Notes under the pieces: model-generated
What the model was told of the DNA's origin: nothing
Seen by the model: the letters and a program-made list of their open reading frames with translations, nothing else
Database searches by the model: none
Position numbers and translations under genes: made by a program
Part shown: positions 35,396 through 47,282 of the stretch, piece after piece
Numbering within the stretch: position 1 is the stretch's first letter
Layout of the letters: each line of letters starts with the position of its first letter
Assembly (NCBI RefSeq): GCF_016920785.2
Contig: NW_024609846.1
Coordinates: 75,215,816-75,279,815 of the forward strand
From: Ixodes scapularis
Lineage: Eukaryota; Arthropoda; Arachnida; Ixodida; Ixodidae
Direction: 5' to 3'
Length of the DNA stretch: 64,000 nt

Positions 35396-35985
35396 CTAAA
35401 CTGAATAAAGCAATTGAGCACGCGTTCATCCAGTGTTGCCTGGTTTTCCTGCCGTCACACGTTTCGCGCTCTCATCGTCTCGTGGGTTTCGTCTCACGTG
35501 TTTTTTAAAAATGTTTTCAACAATAGACGTGGGTGTGTGCCGACGCTCCGACGCAGAGTGCCGGGTACCAGCCATGCCGTCATGCCGTGAAACGAAACCA
35601 CGTTTTTGCGCGGCGTGAGTTACTTTGTGAGCTGAAGCACTCGCTCCTGAAAGCAACGGCCGTGGGAAACTATATTTGGTCCCTGCCTTCCAGTCACCGT
35701 GGTCGCGCGATGTCGGCTGTTGCCGTCCCAACGTCGCCGTAGATATGCACCAAAAAATAAGGGAGTAGTACTTTTTCCCTTAAAGGAGGAACTCGCGTGT
35801 ATCATATAGACCGACACGCTGTTTACAAACAACCCCGCGTTTGCCCACACCAGGTGTGGGCACTGCGCGTGCGCAGAAACCGAATTCGCGTGAAGTGAAG
35901 CGCCTGCGCATGCGCAGTACCGCCGACAGCGCCACCGCAACTCTATGACGTCAGGGCCGCGTGTTCGTCTATATTGCTTTATAAA
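35396..35985. other. intergenic, GC-mixed
   Basis: Overlapping frames on both strands, none convincing. The 204-codon minus-strand frame at 35620-36234 runs through the GGAGGAAA array and is repeat-derived. Confidence 0.4.
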
Positions 35986-36135
35986 AGGAGGAAATTTCCT
36001 CCAACAAAACGGGAGAAAATTTCCTCCCTTAAGAACGGAGGAAAGTTGCCACCAATTTTTGCTCGTGTAGAAAACGTTCCTCCCTTCAGAAAGGAGGAAA
36101 ATCGCCACCTTTTTTTGCCCAGTTGAGGAAACTTT
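35986..36135. repeat. GGAGGAAA/TTTCCTCC palindromic array
   Basis: Alternating GGAGGAAA and TTTCCTCC blocks form several short inverted units, similar in style to the ACACCC array and the AAATTTAGCGG array. Confidence 0.65.
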
Positions 36136-38439
36136 CTCCCCTTGTGTAATACACATAGCTTCCACCAGATGGCGCTTAAAACAGAAAAACAAAAATGTTG
36201 GTGAAGTGCCAATTTGTTTTCCGGTGTCCCCCACTCTTGAACGCTACATGATAAAAACACACACAACACTTAACCCACAGAATACAGGAAACACAAGCAG
36301 AACACCCCGCAACAGCAACAACGCAGCAACACCAACCCCTCCCCCCTCTCCACGTACGCTAAGTTCTCACTCTCTCTATATATGGCAGTCTTATTTTTGA
36401 ATCCGACTTGGCCGGTGACTGCCATCATTTGTCGCATAAACACGGAGAGACGGAACAAATATCACTCGTACTTGATACATTATTTCAATTTTCTCTTGGA
36501 ATAGCCCCCATCTTGAAATAGCCTTCATTCAACACCCTGATCAAAGCAAATCTAGATCATTAGGCTAATTAACTAAAATTTAATGATTATCTTTTTTCTT
36601 TAATAAGTTCGAAGAGTCATGATGGCAATGCAGTGTTGAAATGCAGTACACCATGCTACAAACAGAGCCGCATATGTAGAGAGTTTGGCTAAAAGCTGGC
36701 TGGGCGTGTTTCAGAGCGTCTTCACAAATTCGAATGTGACCAACGAGAAGCCCGAAATATTACCCTGGTGGTAGTCGCGCCAAACAAACCTAATAGGTGC
36801 GTCAGAGTAACTCTTGGTGACTGAAAATATGATGCGCGTGATGTTTCAATCACGGTCATCCAAAATCATGGTGGAACAGCGCGGCTAGCGGAACGATCGA
36901 CATAATTCGTACGTCAAGCTCCGAGGGCCGGGAATTTGCAGTCCTAGCGGTCACACTCTGTCCGAGCAAAACAGACTTGAGCAGCGCATTCGTTTCTTAC
37001 ATCTTTCTGAATGCTCATAATTGAAACATCACGTGCACCTTATTTTCAACCATGAAAGGTTATTACACTTTACTCTTACGGGCTTATTAGAATCATATAC
37101 CAACATACCTTTAATTAAAACAGTCCCTCGGTACCACCGCTAGGGGATTCTTTTAGGCTTCTGGTTGACCAAGAGAGCACGTCAGGCCCACCTTCTGCGT
37201 CTGGTGCACGCCCTGGCTCTGCCCGCGCCTCCCATTGGCCAAACGCTCTGTATACACGGCTCTGGCCACATGACACTTCTATAACGTCATCGGAGGGAGA
37301 TTCTAGGGGCCACAGTTTAGAAGTGGTAAAAACGCCATTCGGAGAGGTGTGCCATGCAGGGTACCAAATCTGTCCACCACATACGCTGGATTGTTGTCGA
37401 CATTTTCTCCCTCACATCTAATATTATTCAGCTCATATTTGTCATAATCCGTTGACGAGTATTCTTCTAAATATTATCCGCCCATATATGAACGGTAAAC
37501 AGTAGCACTGTGCGATTCCACGTTCTGCAACCCTTTATAACACTAGTATTAATTCAAAATAAGGGAAAATCGTGGGTGTCGCAGCTTTTAGTAATAGATT
37601 TAGGAAGAATTGTTTTTTCGTGGAAGCAATGTAGTTGCGGCTAGATGTCACATTTTGAACGAAAAAAATATTTGGTATTGTAAAAGTTAGGCAGAAACTG
37701 TCCTACTTTACAATAAATATTTGCCACTGATTTGATATTTTGTGGGGTATTAGGCACTGTTTTTTTTTTAATCCGGATACTCTATTCAGGAGCTAACGGT
37801 TTTAAACACCAGAAACTGCATTTATATTTAATTAGACAAGTACGAACATGTAAAACGTGATCTTTTAGGGAGGCAGTCAGCCGTCGAGATTTCGCGGTGG
37901 GCCTCTCTTCTGCCTGGATACAAGAAATAAGTTGTTTCAGAGTAGTGACACTTGAGCCACCTTGGTGCTTGAAATCAGTGTTGCCAGTTACCTGAAGCTT
38001 CCTCTGAAGTATCTCAGAACGTCTTTTCGCCTTCTAGAGATGTAAGAACAGTCCGATGGCAGAGCGATACAACACCTTTTGAGCTTCTTGAACCCGTACT
38101 TAAAATATAGGAAGTTAGTATTTCAAAAAGGAATTAGTATCATCGATTCCATTGCCCCCTCTCTTCACCTAGCTGCAAAATGGCGGTGCTCATAAGAAAT
38201 CTTGGGGTATAGAGTGCCGATACTCTAAGCGTATCTATAGCTAGTCGCTCTAATTCTACCCCAATAAGGTGGAGCGCGAAAAGTTCGCGTGGCCTTGCGG
38301 TCTTTTCCAACACGCGGTACAAATCTGGAAGGCTGGTCCGGGCATGGAGCAGCTTGGCCGGTCAGGAATAGGAGAGCGAGTACAGCCAGTACCACCTAGA
38401 AGACAAGGCTTTTTCCTTTTCCCTTACAAAAATGAACAA
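36136..38439. other. intergenic, nothing recognised
   Basis: An AC-rich patch lies at about 36255-36355. CCCATTGGCCAAACG at about 37229 and TATAACGTCA at about 37280 are promoter-like but lead into no visible gene. Confidence 0.4.
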
Positions 38440-38705
38440 TGAGTTTCAATTGAGCTTCTGATGTGTTTTATAGAGTCAAATGAAACTCATAAGAAACTCA
38501 TCGTTAAATGAGTTTTATCATTACCCACTCCATATCTATTCTTTTGAATTTACTCATTACAAATTCAAGTGAGGTTTATCGTTACCCAATCAATATCAAT
38601 TCTTTCGAGTTTACTCATTACAAATTCAAGTGAGGTTTATCGTTACCCAATCAGTAGCGATTCTTTTGTGTTTACTCATTACACAATGAAATGAGTGTTA
38701 TAAAA
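38440..38705. repeat. 60-61-bp tandem repeat, short array (related to 48.7 kb)
   Basis: TTTACTCATTA recurs at 38550, 38610 and 38671, with shared ATTCAAGTGAGGTTTATCG and TTACCCA blocks and a diverged fourth unit at the left. The period and core match the ten-copy array at 48.69-49.34 kb. Confidence 0.8.
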
Positions 38706-40157
38706 AAATATCAATAAATCTACTCCCTACTGCATTGCACCCGAAGCAAATAGCGCGTCGGTGCTAGTTCTGATATACAGATTTATTTCCTGTGCTTAAA
38801 ATAATAACTGTATTCACCCTCTTTTACTTTTAAAGGCTTATTCAAACGATGTATGTCTTCAACGGGCCACAGTGTAGCGAAACCAAGATTTCGCGAAATC
38901 GGCCTGTTCACACGTGGAGTTTGACGCGCGAAACCTGTGACGTATTGACTCACGAGAATTTCGTCAAACCTTGTCTGCACCGGGAATATTAGGCGTCTCG
39001 CATCCAAATGATATGAAGTACGCACAGTGTGAAGAGACAGCCTGTTTTATTAACGCCACTGAATGAATTTCGTCAGATTCAGCTCAACGGGTTTACTAGT
39101 CCTGCCAAACCTGGGAAAAACCGCGAGATGATCTCGAAACATTTCGGACATTTTTGCACCGCTAATAAAGAACGTTATCCCCAGTCATCATGTTTATATA
39201 TAGTGCTTGCACCCGCCGCGACTGTTGACGAATCTGCACCGCTCCCCCAATCCGTACTGTAGGCGCCGTTCACACACCTGCAACAGAGTAGGACCAAGAC
39301 TCGTCGCCCGTATGCACCGCTTCGCCGCTTGTCGCATAGGGGCAATGGGGGCTTGTCGCTCGACATGTTTGTTTTGTTTTCTGTCGGCTTCGGCTCGGAT
39401 ACGGAATCGGCCCAAAATCAGACTCCTCCAAAAGCTCGCTCCTCCTCGAAGGTCAGACGCCATAGCGAAGTCGAGCGGCCATTGGCAGCGTCCGCGTTTC
39501 TCCTTCGGGAGATTGACGGGCGTCGGTGAGGTTTCAGCGAAAAATTGCTCCAGAAGCGAGAAACACGCGCCACTTTTTTCGAAGGTGCGCCACTTTTTCG
39601 GTTGCGTTCAGACGGGGAATCTGTTTCTCGAAACCTAGTTTCGCGACACAAGATTCGCCAACAAGATGCATCATGTGAACAGACCTATTTACGGCGCCCC
39701 TCTATCGCGATTTGGTCAGTTTCGGTTTCAGTATTGTAACTTTTACTGGTTTCGGTTTCATATTTTAAGGATCGCGTCTTTGACGCCCCATCGGTAGCGA
39801 CACCAGATCTTTGTTTTTTTTTCTTTTTCCGGCATGGTTTCGCCAGTTTTGCGACCGTTAGGTGTGTCGCGGGATAGAAATGCCTTTAGACATGGAAATG
39901 TGCTAATTTAATCAAGTTTATCTATTTGCGAAGTTTCATCTTGTGATGATTATGCTCAAGAAGAGCGCGGAAGACCGACGACGCGACAGAACGAGCAACT
40001 AAACGCAGTTGGTAAGCATTGTTTGCATTGTACGCGTTGAACGAGAAGTGATCATTATGGAGTTTTAGAATAATCTCGTGGCTGCTGTGCATGCGCAGAC
40101 CCAAAACAAGCTTCGGACTCGAGCTTAGGGGACCGTTATTTCTCGATAATAGCGTGG

Positions 40158-40191
40158 GTACCGCAAAAGGCGGCGTACCGCAAAAGGCGGC
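40158..40191 (+). repeat. exact 17-bp tandem duplication
   Basis: GTACCGCAAAAGGCGGC twice, head to tail, with no mismatch. Confidence 0.95.
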
Positions 40192-40323
40192 GCCCACGAC
40201 ATCTCTGTTGATCGCGTCTTCGACGCCGTCGCCCGCTCGGGAACTGCGTGAGTCGCACTCGGCGACCGCGGTCGGTATGGTCGAAGCGTATTGAAAACGC
40301 CACGGATCGCTGGATTCACAGCT

Positions 40324-40355
40324 CAAAGCTATCGAGGCGCAAAGCTATCGAGGCG
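40324..40355 (+). repeat. exact 16-bp tandem duplication
   Basis: CAAAGCTATCGAGGCG twice, head to tail, 130 bp from the preceding 17-bp duplication. Confidence 0.95.
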
Positions 40356-41329
40356 CGTGTACTTACGATCGCGGCAGACATGTAAGCATGCCTGGGTAGT
40401 GGATCGTCTGGGCTTCGTAAGTACAACAGAGCTTGGCAGCGACAAAAACAAAACATGCGGCATTGAGTGTAAAAAAAAAAAAACTATAAAAATGTTACTC
40501 TGGACAAAAACCTTGTTTAATTTTCAAGATAAAACGTTCTAACTTTCAAATAAAAGCTGTCGCGACATCTTGGTGGCGTTTTAAGCGCGAGATGCTTGCG
40601 TTTGGGGGGGGGGGGGGGGGGGGGATCCCCTTCAGAGAAACGCTATTCTAAAGCTCTTCGCCGCAATCCTCGCTATTTTGCCGTCTGTAACGCGCGGTAA
40701 AGTAGCGCCCGATATTCTAAAACTCCCTATTTTCTCGTGAAGCTAGAATGTTTTTTTTTTCTTTTTTTAACTAGTTGGTTTTGCTTTATCTGTCCTAATG
40801 TTTGGATCTATGTGTAGCGTAATGAAAAGTTGCCACTCATTATGTGTATGGTCCGAGAAAGTGTAGCTCATGTCAACAGAGCACGTATTGAATTCCTAAT
40901 GCTACTTTCAGTCCGTTGCTTTAGGAAATGTCTTATTGGTCTAGCAGTGTACTGATGTCTTTCAACTATAAATTGATTACATTGATAATACTACATTACA
41001 TTTCCGAAGTTAGACTTCCTTGGAATTCTGTTCATGGAGAGACAATATTCCTTTTCAGACAAAATGGTTGAAGAGGATATCCATCTTTTGTCTTGAAGTT
41101 ATGGAAGTGGACTAAATTGTACTGTTAGGACAAACTTCGATCCCCTGGCTTTCTAGAATTGAACTGGGTTTACATTTGTCGGTTAGAACTTTTCATAAAG
41201 CAGTTGTTCTTTTCGCCTCTTTTTTTTTTCTCTTTCATTTTGCAATTGTGATGTGATCAAACCGAGGGCCGCAGTTATTCCCAAATGAAGCAGCAGCAGT
41301 GTGTTCCCAGCTTGCGTCACTTCGATTAA

Positions 41330-43117
41330 AGGGACCATGAAATGACCTTTTTACTTTTTCCAGATAACTTTTACATTAAACCGTCAATGTTCACTGAATG
41401 CCGAACAGGCATCCGTTTTTTCGTCTCGGTTTATTATTTTCTACACAAAAAATTAATAAAATATCGACTTTTTCTTTCTCTCCAACTGACCGCAAAACAA
41501 GCCGTGACGTACGCTGTTTCCGGAACCGGAAGTTCTCTCGGCAGTAGGAGAATGGGAGCGTTAGCGGCAACGAGTTGGGGTGCGCCGGTAGGTTTTACTG
41601 CGCTGATGTCACCGACGTATTTTCTGAATCGGCGCCTCTCATCGCCGCATCGCAGCTGAGCGAAATTCAATGAGATATGTTGCGTTACAGCGACAGCATG
41701 GGACTAGTCCCATACGCCGGTATGCCTGTTGGGAAGTGCAGCGAGTCTTCCGGTGAAGACTCCAGAAGTCAACCCAAGTGTCATTGTAGGCGAAAGGGCC
41801 GGCCCGTGTCAGTCGTTTGCAAAGCGACGTAGATAGAAACAAATTGCCGTGGCGTTTTTCGTGGCCTCGGAGATGCAGGAGCGAGCCGACGTTAAAAAAG
41901 ATACGTTTGAACTACGAGTGTCAGCAAGAGCCACGTAAATACCTGTTTACACTCGGAGCGGACGCGCGCGCTTGATGGAAGTGCTGTATTCGCGCTGTTG
42001 GTAAGCGCTTCGGGACCGTTTTTTTACGATTGCAACTCGATACTGACGCGACACTCGGCAAAGAAAGGTTGGACCGGGGTTGCACGTATACCTCCCACGA
42101 ACTGTTATAGCTCGACAGTGACGTGCAGTCTGTCAGAATAAAAATGGCATACCAATAACAAAGTGTACATACCGTGTTACGAAGGTAATCCGTACGGCGT
42201 TTATTTCAGCTCTATATCACACAAAACAAGAAGATAGAATCGACGAGAGTCCCTTTTCGACTAGTGTTCGTCAACACTGCCTCGGAAAACAAGGGGAAAA
42301 GATTGACCTCACCTCTTAATCTAAAATTGAGGTCAGCGATCAAACTATAATACGGGAGGGGTCCATAAGGGTCGCGCAGGCATATTCCATTCAGCACGCC
42401 AGCCGGTCGTAGGCAGACGGTCTTGCGACGAAGCAACGCAGCGCCGAGTCGGAATGCCTGCTAGGCCTATATTCTGAGCAGCTCGCTTCGTCGGAGTCGG
42501 TGGATCCAGCGTTCTTGTTCGTCGTGGTCTGTTTAAGTACTGTTTTCTTGCTGCTTGAAGTCGGCACGCGCGAGAAGAACACGTAGAAAAATAAACGTTC
42601 AGTCAGTCAGAGTTTTGAGAAGAAGGAAAACAAAGAAAATAAACGTTCGTCGGTCGCCGCCACCCAAGTAAATGTTGGCCCTGCCCCTGCCCTACTGCGC
42701 ACCCGCAGTAGTTGCTTCGTTTACCAAACGATAGATGGCGCTTGGCTCTCAGCATTATCAAATTTGGCAATTTTCGCCACACATCTCTAATTATGCTACA
42801 AAATGTGGATCTGAATATTATTTAACAAAACTTTTAGGAAACATTCGCCGGCTATTTATTGTTTACGATCGCGGTGCTGGTGAGGTAGGCTCTTACCCAA
42901 TAGGCGACGTGGATTCGGCTGACGTGCTCCGTTTCCGCGGATGCATCGTAGTGAAAAGGCGAAGGAAAGAAGGCGCAAAAGAGTCCAGTTTTCTTTTAAA
43001 AGTTCTATAGCAAATACTTTTGTTTGGCTCCCTATTTTTGTGTTTTTGTGTTTCTTTTCACACCTTTTACGACGTGCGGTGGATGAAACTCGATTTTAAA
43101 ATCATTTCATGGTCCCT
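41330..43117. mobile_element. TTAA-flanked non-autonomous element, piggyBac-like, about 1.8 kb
   Basis: The ends are AGGGACCATGAAATGA and its exact reverse complement TCATTTCATGGTCCCT. Each is bordered by TTAA (41326-41329 and 43118-43121), the target-site duplication typical of piggyBac transposons. The interior has no transposase frame. A strand-specific AATAAACGTTC pair occurs near 42590 and 42640. The length suggests internal deletion or nested insertions. It could instead be two adjacent family members, which a copy comparison would resolve. Confidence 0.7.
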
Positions 43118-43121
43118 TTAA

Positions 43122-43328
43122 TATCAAGGCATGCCACGAAATGAATGCCCCTGTTCATACACCGTTGGAATTGGGACTGACTTCAAAATGCAGTTCGACA
43201 CAGTGTTTAAGCGGTATAAGACATGTGTTGAATGACCTATGCGGTTGTCACAGGTTCGTGGTTGGTCAACCTGAAACGCTTGTCTTCCTCTTCCCATTGG
43301 TTTGAAGCTCGGCCGGCTTTATGCTCTG
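43122..43328. other. intergenic
   Basis: Nothing recognised. Confidence 0.4.
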
Positions 43329-43484
43329 TTTCATACTTAGCGTGCAACGCTGTCAAAGCTACTGGCGTGAGTGCGTGGCTTCATCTACGGTTTTGCTTGC
43401 GCGAGAAGGCGTGCAAATGATCAACAAGATCAAGCCCCACGCTCGTGCCAGTAGCTTTGACAGCGTTGCACCTTAAGTATGAAA
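43329..43484. mobile_element. hairpin MITE, 156 bp
   Basis: The terminal inverted repeats are about 38 bp: TTTCATACTTAGCG...CAACGCTGTCAAAGCTACTGGC against its near-exact complement at the right end. There is no coding capacity. A truncated relative lies at 25988-26099. Confidence 0.85.
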
Positions 43485-44243
43485 AGGAGTATAGTCTCAT
43501 CCGAGCTCAAGCCTTTGACGCCCAGGTAAACAGGTGCGAGGATTGTAATTGACCCTCGCCCCAACCACCCTTAAACAGACAAAAATGACAAAAAAGACAA
43601 AATTTGTGACAGCGGTGTTTGAGAGAAACTGCAGACGTTTAATTACCCTGCCTGAAACTTTGCAAACATTTCAGTGTGGTTGCAGCTGTGTGGGCGAGGT
43701 AAATCCAATATGAAAACTGGACCCTGAAGCAACGCCTTCAGGATGCCGAAAATAATTATGGTAAGTTAGAAATTAACCCACTAGTATACTTCCAAATCAT
43801 TTGGGCCGGGTGTCGATTAAAAAATTTTAAGCCAGTTAATTTGTCACAAATTTTCAGGCATAATATCTTGAAAAGAATGGAACTGCAGATGTTCCAAACT
43901 GGCTGAGGTAAATCAGCCTTGCGGTGCACCAAGGTTTACACTGAACATACTGTTGTGTATTGTCCATGAGGTGTAGCTCTTGCATTGAAGTTTTATGTTG
44001 TGGTTTCTTCAATGTTTGAACTTTAAGCGTGCCAGCTGGGTAGTGTGTAAATGTTTTTTTTATATCGCAAGCAATATCTTAATCCTGGTGGCAGAAAGTT
44101 TCGGCTAGCAGATGACATGGTTGGACAACGGTGTGCATGCTTGCTTTCTCTGAAGCGGCCGATGAAGCAAAATAACAGCATGTGCGGATTGTCCATGCAT
44201 TTAATTTTTTGTTTGTTGTTCGTTTCAGACTACTTGTGCTCTC
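43485..44243. other. intergenic
   Basis: Nothing recognised. Confidence 0.4.
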
Positions 44244-44323
44244 AGTACAAGGGGGTGGCCCTCCAGGCGCTGACGACCAGCATGTCATCTCTGCTGTGCT
44301 GTCGAGGGAAATTTAAAGAGTAA
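44230..44323 (+). CDS. possible isolated 3' exon, unknown
   Basis: A good acceptor (TTGTTGTTCGTTTCAG) is followed by a 31-codon open stretch of codon-like composition, with cysteines (SSLLCCRGKFKE) before TAA at 44321. No upstream exon is recognised and the reading phase is unknown. It may equally be intronless chance sequence or an overlapping transposon edge. No function is proposed. Confidence 0.15.
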
Positions 44324-44424
44324 ATATTAAAGCTGCAGTTTTTTCTATTCTGTCCCTACCACACTTCCTGCGAATTTCTGTGCATACTTGGTCTTTTTGT
44401 TTTCATAGTACTGTAAACTTTTGT

Positions 44425-44594
44425 TATAGTCCGTTGCAACTATAGAATAGCACAAGCCCCTCCCACAATTCCCTTTGCTCGCCATGATTGGCGGTGTCCT
44501 CTCGGCTCTCCTCCTCTCTAGTGTTTGCTTATTAAAAAGAGTGAAGGGCTTTGTGGGAGGGCCTTCTGCTATTCTAGAGTGGCAACAGAGTATA
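44425..44594. mobile_element. hairpin MITE with TA-type ends, about 170 bp
   Basis: The left arm TAGTCCGTTGCAACTATAGAATAGC and a CCCTCCCACAA block face the imperfect complement ending GCTATTCTAGAGTGGCAACAGAGTA. Arms are about 45 bp, flanked by TA, as in Tc1/mariner-type MITEs. The ATG-led 104-codon frame running out of it is not a gene. Confidence 0.75.
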
Positions 44595-45142
44595 ATGACC
44601 TCAGTTAATTTAACTATTTCGAAGAGTCCTAGCGGGCACCCATGCATTTTTATGGGAAGGACTCTGCATCATATTTTGAACCGAGAAAATGACCCCACAA
44701 ACAGGAAAGCACGGGCTTTCTGGTACAAAATTAACCGAACCAAACTTTGTTTTCAAGATCAGATCGGAAAAAGTCGACTCCTGTCTTAAACGGCGAGTAA
44801 CAGAAATCCTGTGCTACTCTCGCCACGTTGGGAAGCTAATGCTATGACCCCCATCTTGATTTCTTTAATGCTTGTTATGGCTGTTTTCACATCTGGTATT
44901 TTCACTGTTCTTTGGCCAAAAGTGAGTGGCAGGTCACCAAAGGTTTCCAGAAGAAAGTGGTCGCATGTGCAGAAATTTCTAGCAAGTTCTTAGCGCAGTG
45001 GCACTTCGTCGCAACCGAGGAAAAACTACGGTATTGTTGGTGCAAAACATTAAGCCTCACGACTAGCAGCAACTTAATCATGGATATACTGCACCGTACG
45101 GCGTTTATTCAAGCTCTACTCCACACAAAATATTACAGGGTT
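44595..45142. other. intergenic
   Basis: CCGTACGGCGTTTATTCAAGCTCTA at about 45094 resembles CCGTACGGCGTTTATTTCAGCTCTA at about 42191, a further dispersed repeat fragment. Confidence 0.45.
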
Positions 45143-45270
45143 ACTTAGGTATTCCTTTGTAGATTGAATGCGAAAGCATTGCCATTCCGAACGACACTTC
45201 CTTTTTTTTTTTCCTCTATTGTTAGGAATGGCAATGCTTTCGCATTCAGTCCACGTAGGTATAACTAAGT
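45143..45270. mobile_element. hairpin MITE, 128 bp
   Basis: Arms of about 46 bp: ACTTAGGTATTCC...GAATGCGAAAGCATTGCCATTCC against GGAATGGCAATGCTTTCGCATTC...ATAACTAAGT, with a T-rich loop. Confidence 0.85.
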
Positions 45271-45523
45271 GCCCCTCTAATATTTGTATTACGTTACATC
45301 ATACGGCGTCACACATCGTGGTACGTCTTGTCGTCACGTGAAGTGTGATGTCATCGAACCGAGGACATATTTTTATGACCATCTTTCGGGCACATCAACG
45401 CCGATGCCGTCAAACATGATGAAAAAACAGCCTCAGATAAACAGGGACAAAGAACGGGTAAAGCCATGCCATCTTTTGCTGTAATGGGACAAGCTTCTTT
45501 TTGAGGGGAGAGTAATGTCGCAT

Positions 45524-45607
45524 TCCGAAGCGGCTGAGATAGCACAGCAGCTAGCATGCCCGGCTCTCACTCAGCAGCACCGGGTTCAAATCTCAGCCGT
45601 GGAAGCA
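45524..45607 (+). mobile_element. tRNA-like SINE head
   Basis: CGGCTGAGAT at 45531-45540 is the exact complement of ATCTCAGCCG at the 3' end, giving an acceptor-like closing stem. GGGTTCAAATC at 45582-45592 is a B-box match and a degenerate A box (TAGCACAGCAGCTAGCATGCC) precedes it. The T arm does not pair as in a real tRNA, and a T-rich tail (TTTTATTCTTTCTTTT) follows, so a SINE is preferred over a tRNA gene. Confidence 0.55.
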
Positions 45608-45692
45608 CATTTTATTCTTTCTTTTATTCCTCTGTTAACTTTTGGTACAACTCGGATTTTCCGCTCCATGGACATATAATGCTTTGGCATTA

Positions 45693-45725
45693 AAAAGGCA
45701 CATCCTGTCAGGAATGTGCCTTTTC
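45693..45725. repeat. strong short hairpin
   Basis: AAAAGGCACATCCT and AGGAATGTGCCTTTT form a near-perfect stem with a 3-nt loop and a terminal T run. It resembles a rho-independent terminator but lies in a eukaryotic repeat context; most likely a transposon relic. Confidence 0.6.
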
Positions 45726-46301
45726 GTGTGGTAGGGTCGCACAGCTGCTCACCACGTTGAAAATCACTACTGAAGTACGAGGGGGCGCTAGCGATCACCA
45801 AATCAAATTCACGCCATTCATTGGTGAAGGATCCTTTTGGGTGCACTGATGATTTGTGTGGCATTTGCTTTCGTTGATTCATTGGCGCATCTCGCCGTTG
45901 ATTGCAGTCCTGCACCTCCTTAGCTCTAACGGGCAGGATGGACAGCTCGGCAGACTCGTCGGCTGAATCCTCCGTGTGTAGTTTAGCGTTGTCCTTATAC
46001 TGCTTCAAGTAGGGATGCATGTGAACAGTGCGCAAAACACATGCCTCTTTCCCACGCTTCTATATTAATTGCTGGTCGCGGCGAAATAGCCAAGTGATGT
46101 GCGGCCATGTTTGCCCTAAAAGTTTGTGAGACACTTTGGATAATGTCGTAATATTTCGTTGTAAGTCACACAAAAGTTGCGACAAATTTTGTTTTGTTGA
46201 TACAGATTTCTTCTCGGGTTTTGTCATACTCAATTTTTTATCGCAAGTTTGCTTTTTGAACTCGGCGTCTGATGTCTCGATCCTCCCAATAATTGAAACT
46301 T

Positions 46302-46470
46302 AGTGTGGCGGATCCAGACCTTTGTTTTGGGGTGGGCGGAAAATTTTTAAGGATACTATTCTCCCATTCTTTCTTGTGCAAGGGGGGTTCACTCATGTCC
46401 AATTGCCCTCCGAGAAGGGGGGGGAGGGACGGGGTCCCCCCCCCCCCCCCCCCCCGTGGATCCGCCACTG
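46302..46470. mobile_element. hAT-like MITE with GTGGCGGATCC ends
   Basis: The left end AGTGTGGCGGATCCAG and the right end GTGGATCCGCCACTG are inverted repeats. A C run of about 18 sits just inside the right end and a GGGG-rich block inside the left half. Flanks are weakly similar (TTGAAACTT and TTGTGAAAC), possibly a decayed target duplication. The CAGTGGCGGATCC end is widespread among arthropod MITEs. Confidence 0.7.
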
Positions 46471-47282
46471 TTGTGAAACCTCCAGTTGACACTCAACCAT
46501 TCGGAGCATGGCTTTATGATCCGCATAGAACCCTATTACCGTTTCCTTCCTGTCCGTTGTGATTAAAAATACTTGTTCAAGATAGTAAACAAACAAAGAA
46601 AGTAAATAAAAATACACAGGGACAACAAGTGGACATAAAACACTGGCGCCAGTGTTTACCACCACTGATTGTCCACGTGTTTTTTGCGGCGCTTGTCTAC
46701 GATCATGGATCAGTTGGCCCAAATTGCCATGTTAATTCTGCGAGATGCTTATAAGTCTTAGCTTCTCTATGTTCAAATTTGGTAAACTTCATAAGTGATA
46801 ACATCTGCTCGCTTATCTTTAGTAGACCTTTTCAAAAGCCGAAATAATAGAGTGCAATGCGGCGGCAAAAACAGTGAGCGATGGATTCTCGCAGACTCCT
46901 GGGCAAAATATACTTTTGCATTATGGTGCCCCTGACAATGTTATTAGGGCCACTCATTAAACTATCAAGGTAGTTTGTAAATTAAGTGCCTGGGTGAGCA
47001 AAAATGTAGGAATTTTGAATGTGACTTTCCGCATTTAGGGCTGGTTCATACATACAGTGCAGCGCTAACTCAGTCCTGTTAAGGCAACGAGTCACTGCTA
47101 CTTCCATAGCTTGTATCGTGTGTTCTGAGAGTCCTCCTTTCATAAAGGACTGATGTCCCGGTTTGTAATACTGTTCGGCGCTGAGGTAGTGCTGCGCTGT
47201 GAACAGGATGCCTTGCGCGGACATTGAAGTTTAGATAAGCAGATCAGCGTGTAACTGTGCATCTTTTTTCTTTATAGATTAG
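46471..47282. other. intergenic, nothing recognised
   Basis: Short frames only. Confidence 0.45.

Larger units (their letters stand above)
38706..41329. other. intergenic with repeat debris
   Basis: No gene is supported. GTTCACAC-type motifs at about 38909 and 39267 and GTTTCGCGACAC-like DNA at about 39640 suggest further palindromic transposon relics, but no clean boundaries are seen. A poly-G run occurs at about 40602-40624, followed by a CTAAAACTCCCTA repeat edge at about 40719. Confidence 0.4.

Noticed and set aside
35620..36234. 204-codon minus-strand frame
   Set aside because: It reads through the GGAGGAAA palindromic array and neighbouring GC-rich DNA, with no motif or splice support.
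45524..45607. Functional tRNA gene
   Set aside because: The closing stem and B box are present but the T arm does not pair and the tail is SINE-like.
45693..45725. Bacterial rho-independent terminator
   Set aside because: The surrounding DNA is eukaryotic and repeat-rich with no upstream gene; a palindromic transposon relic is more likely.
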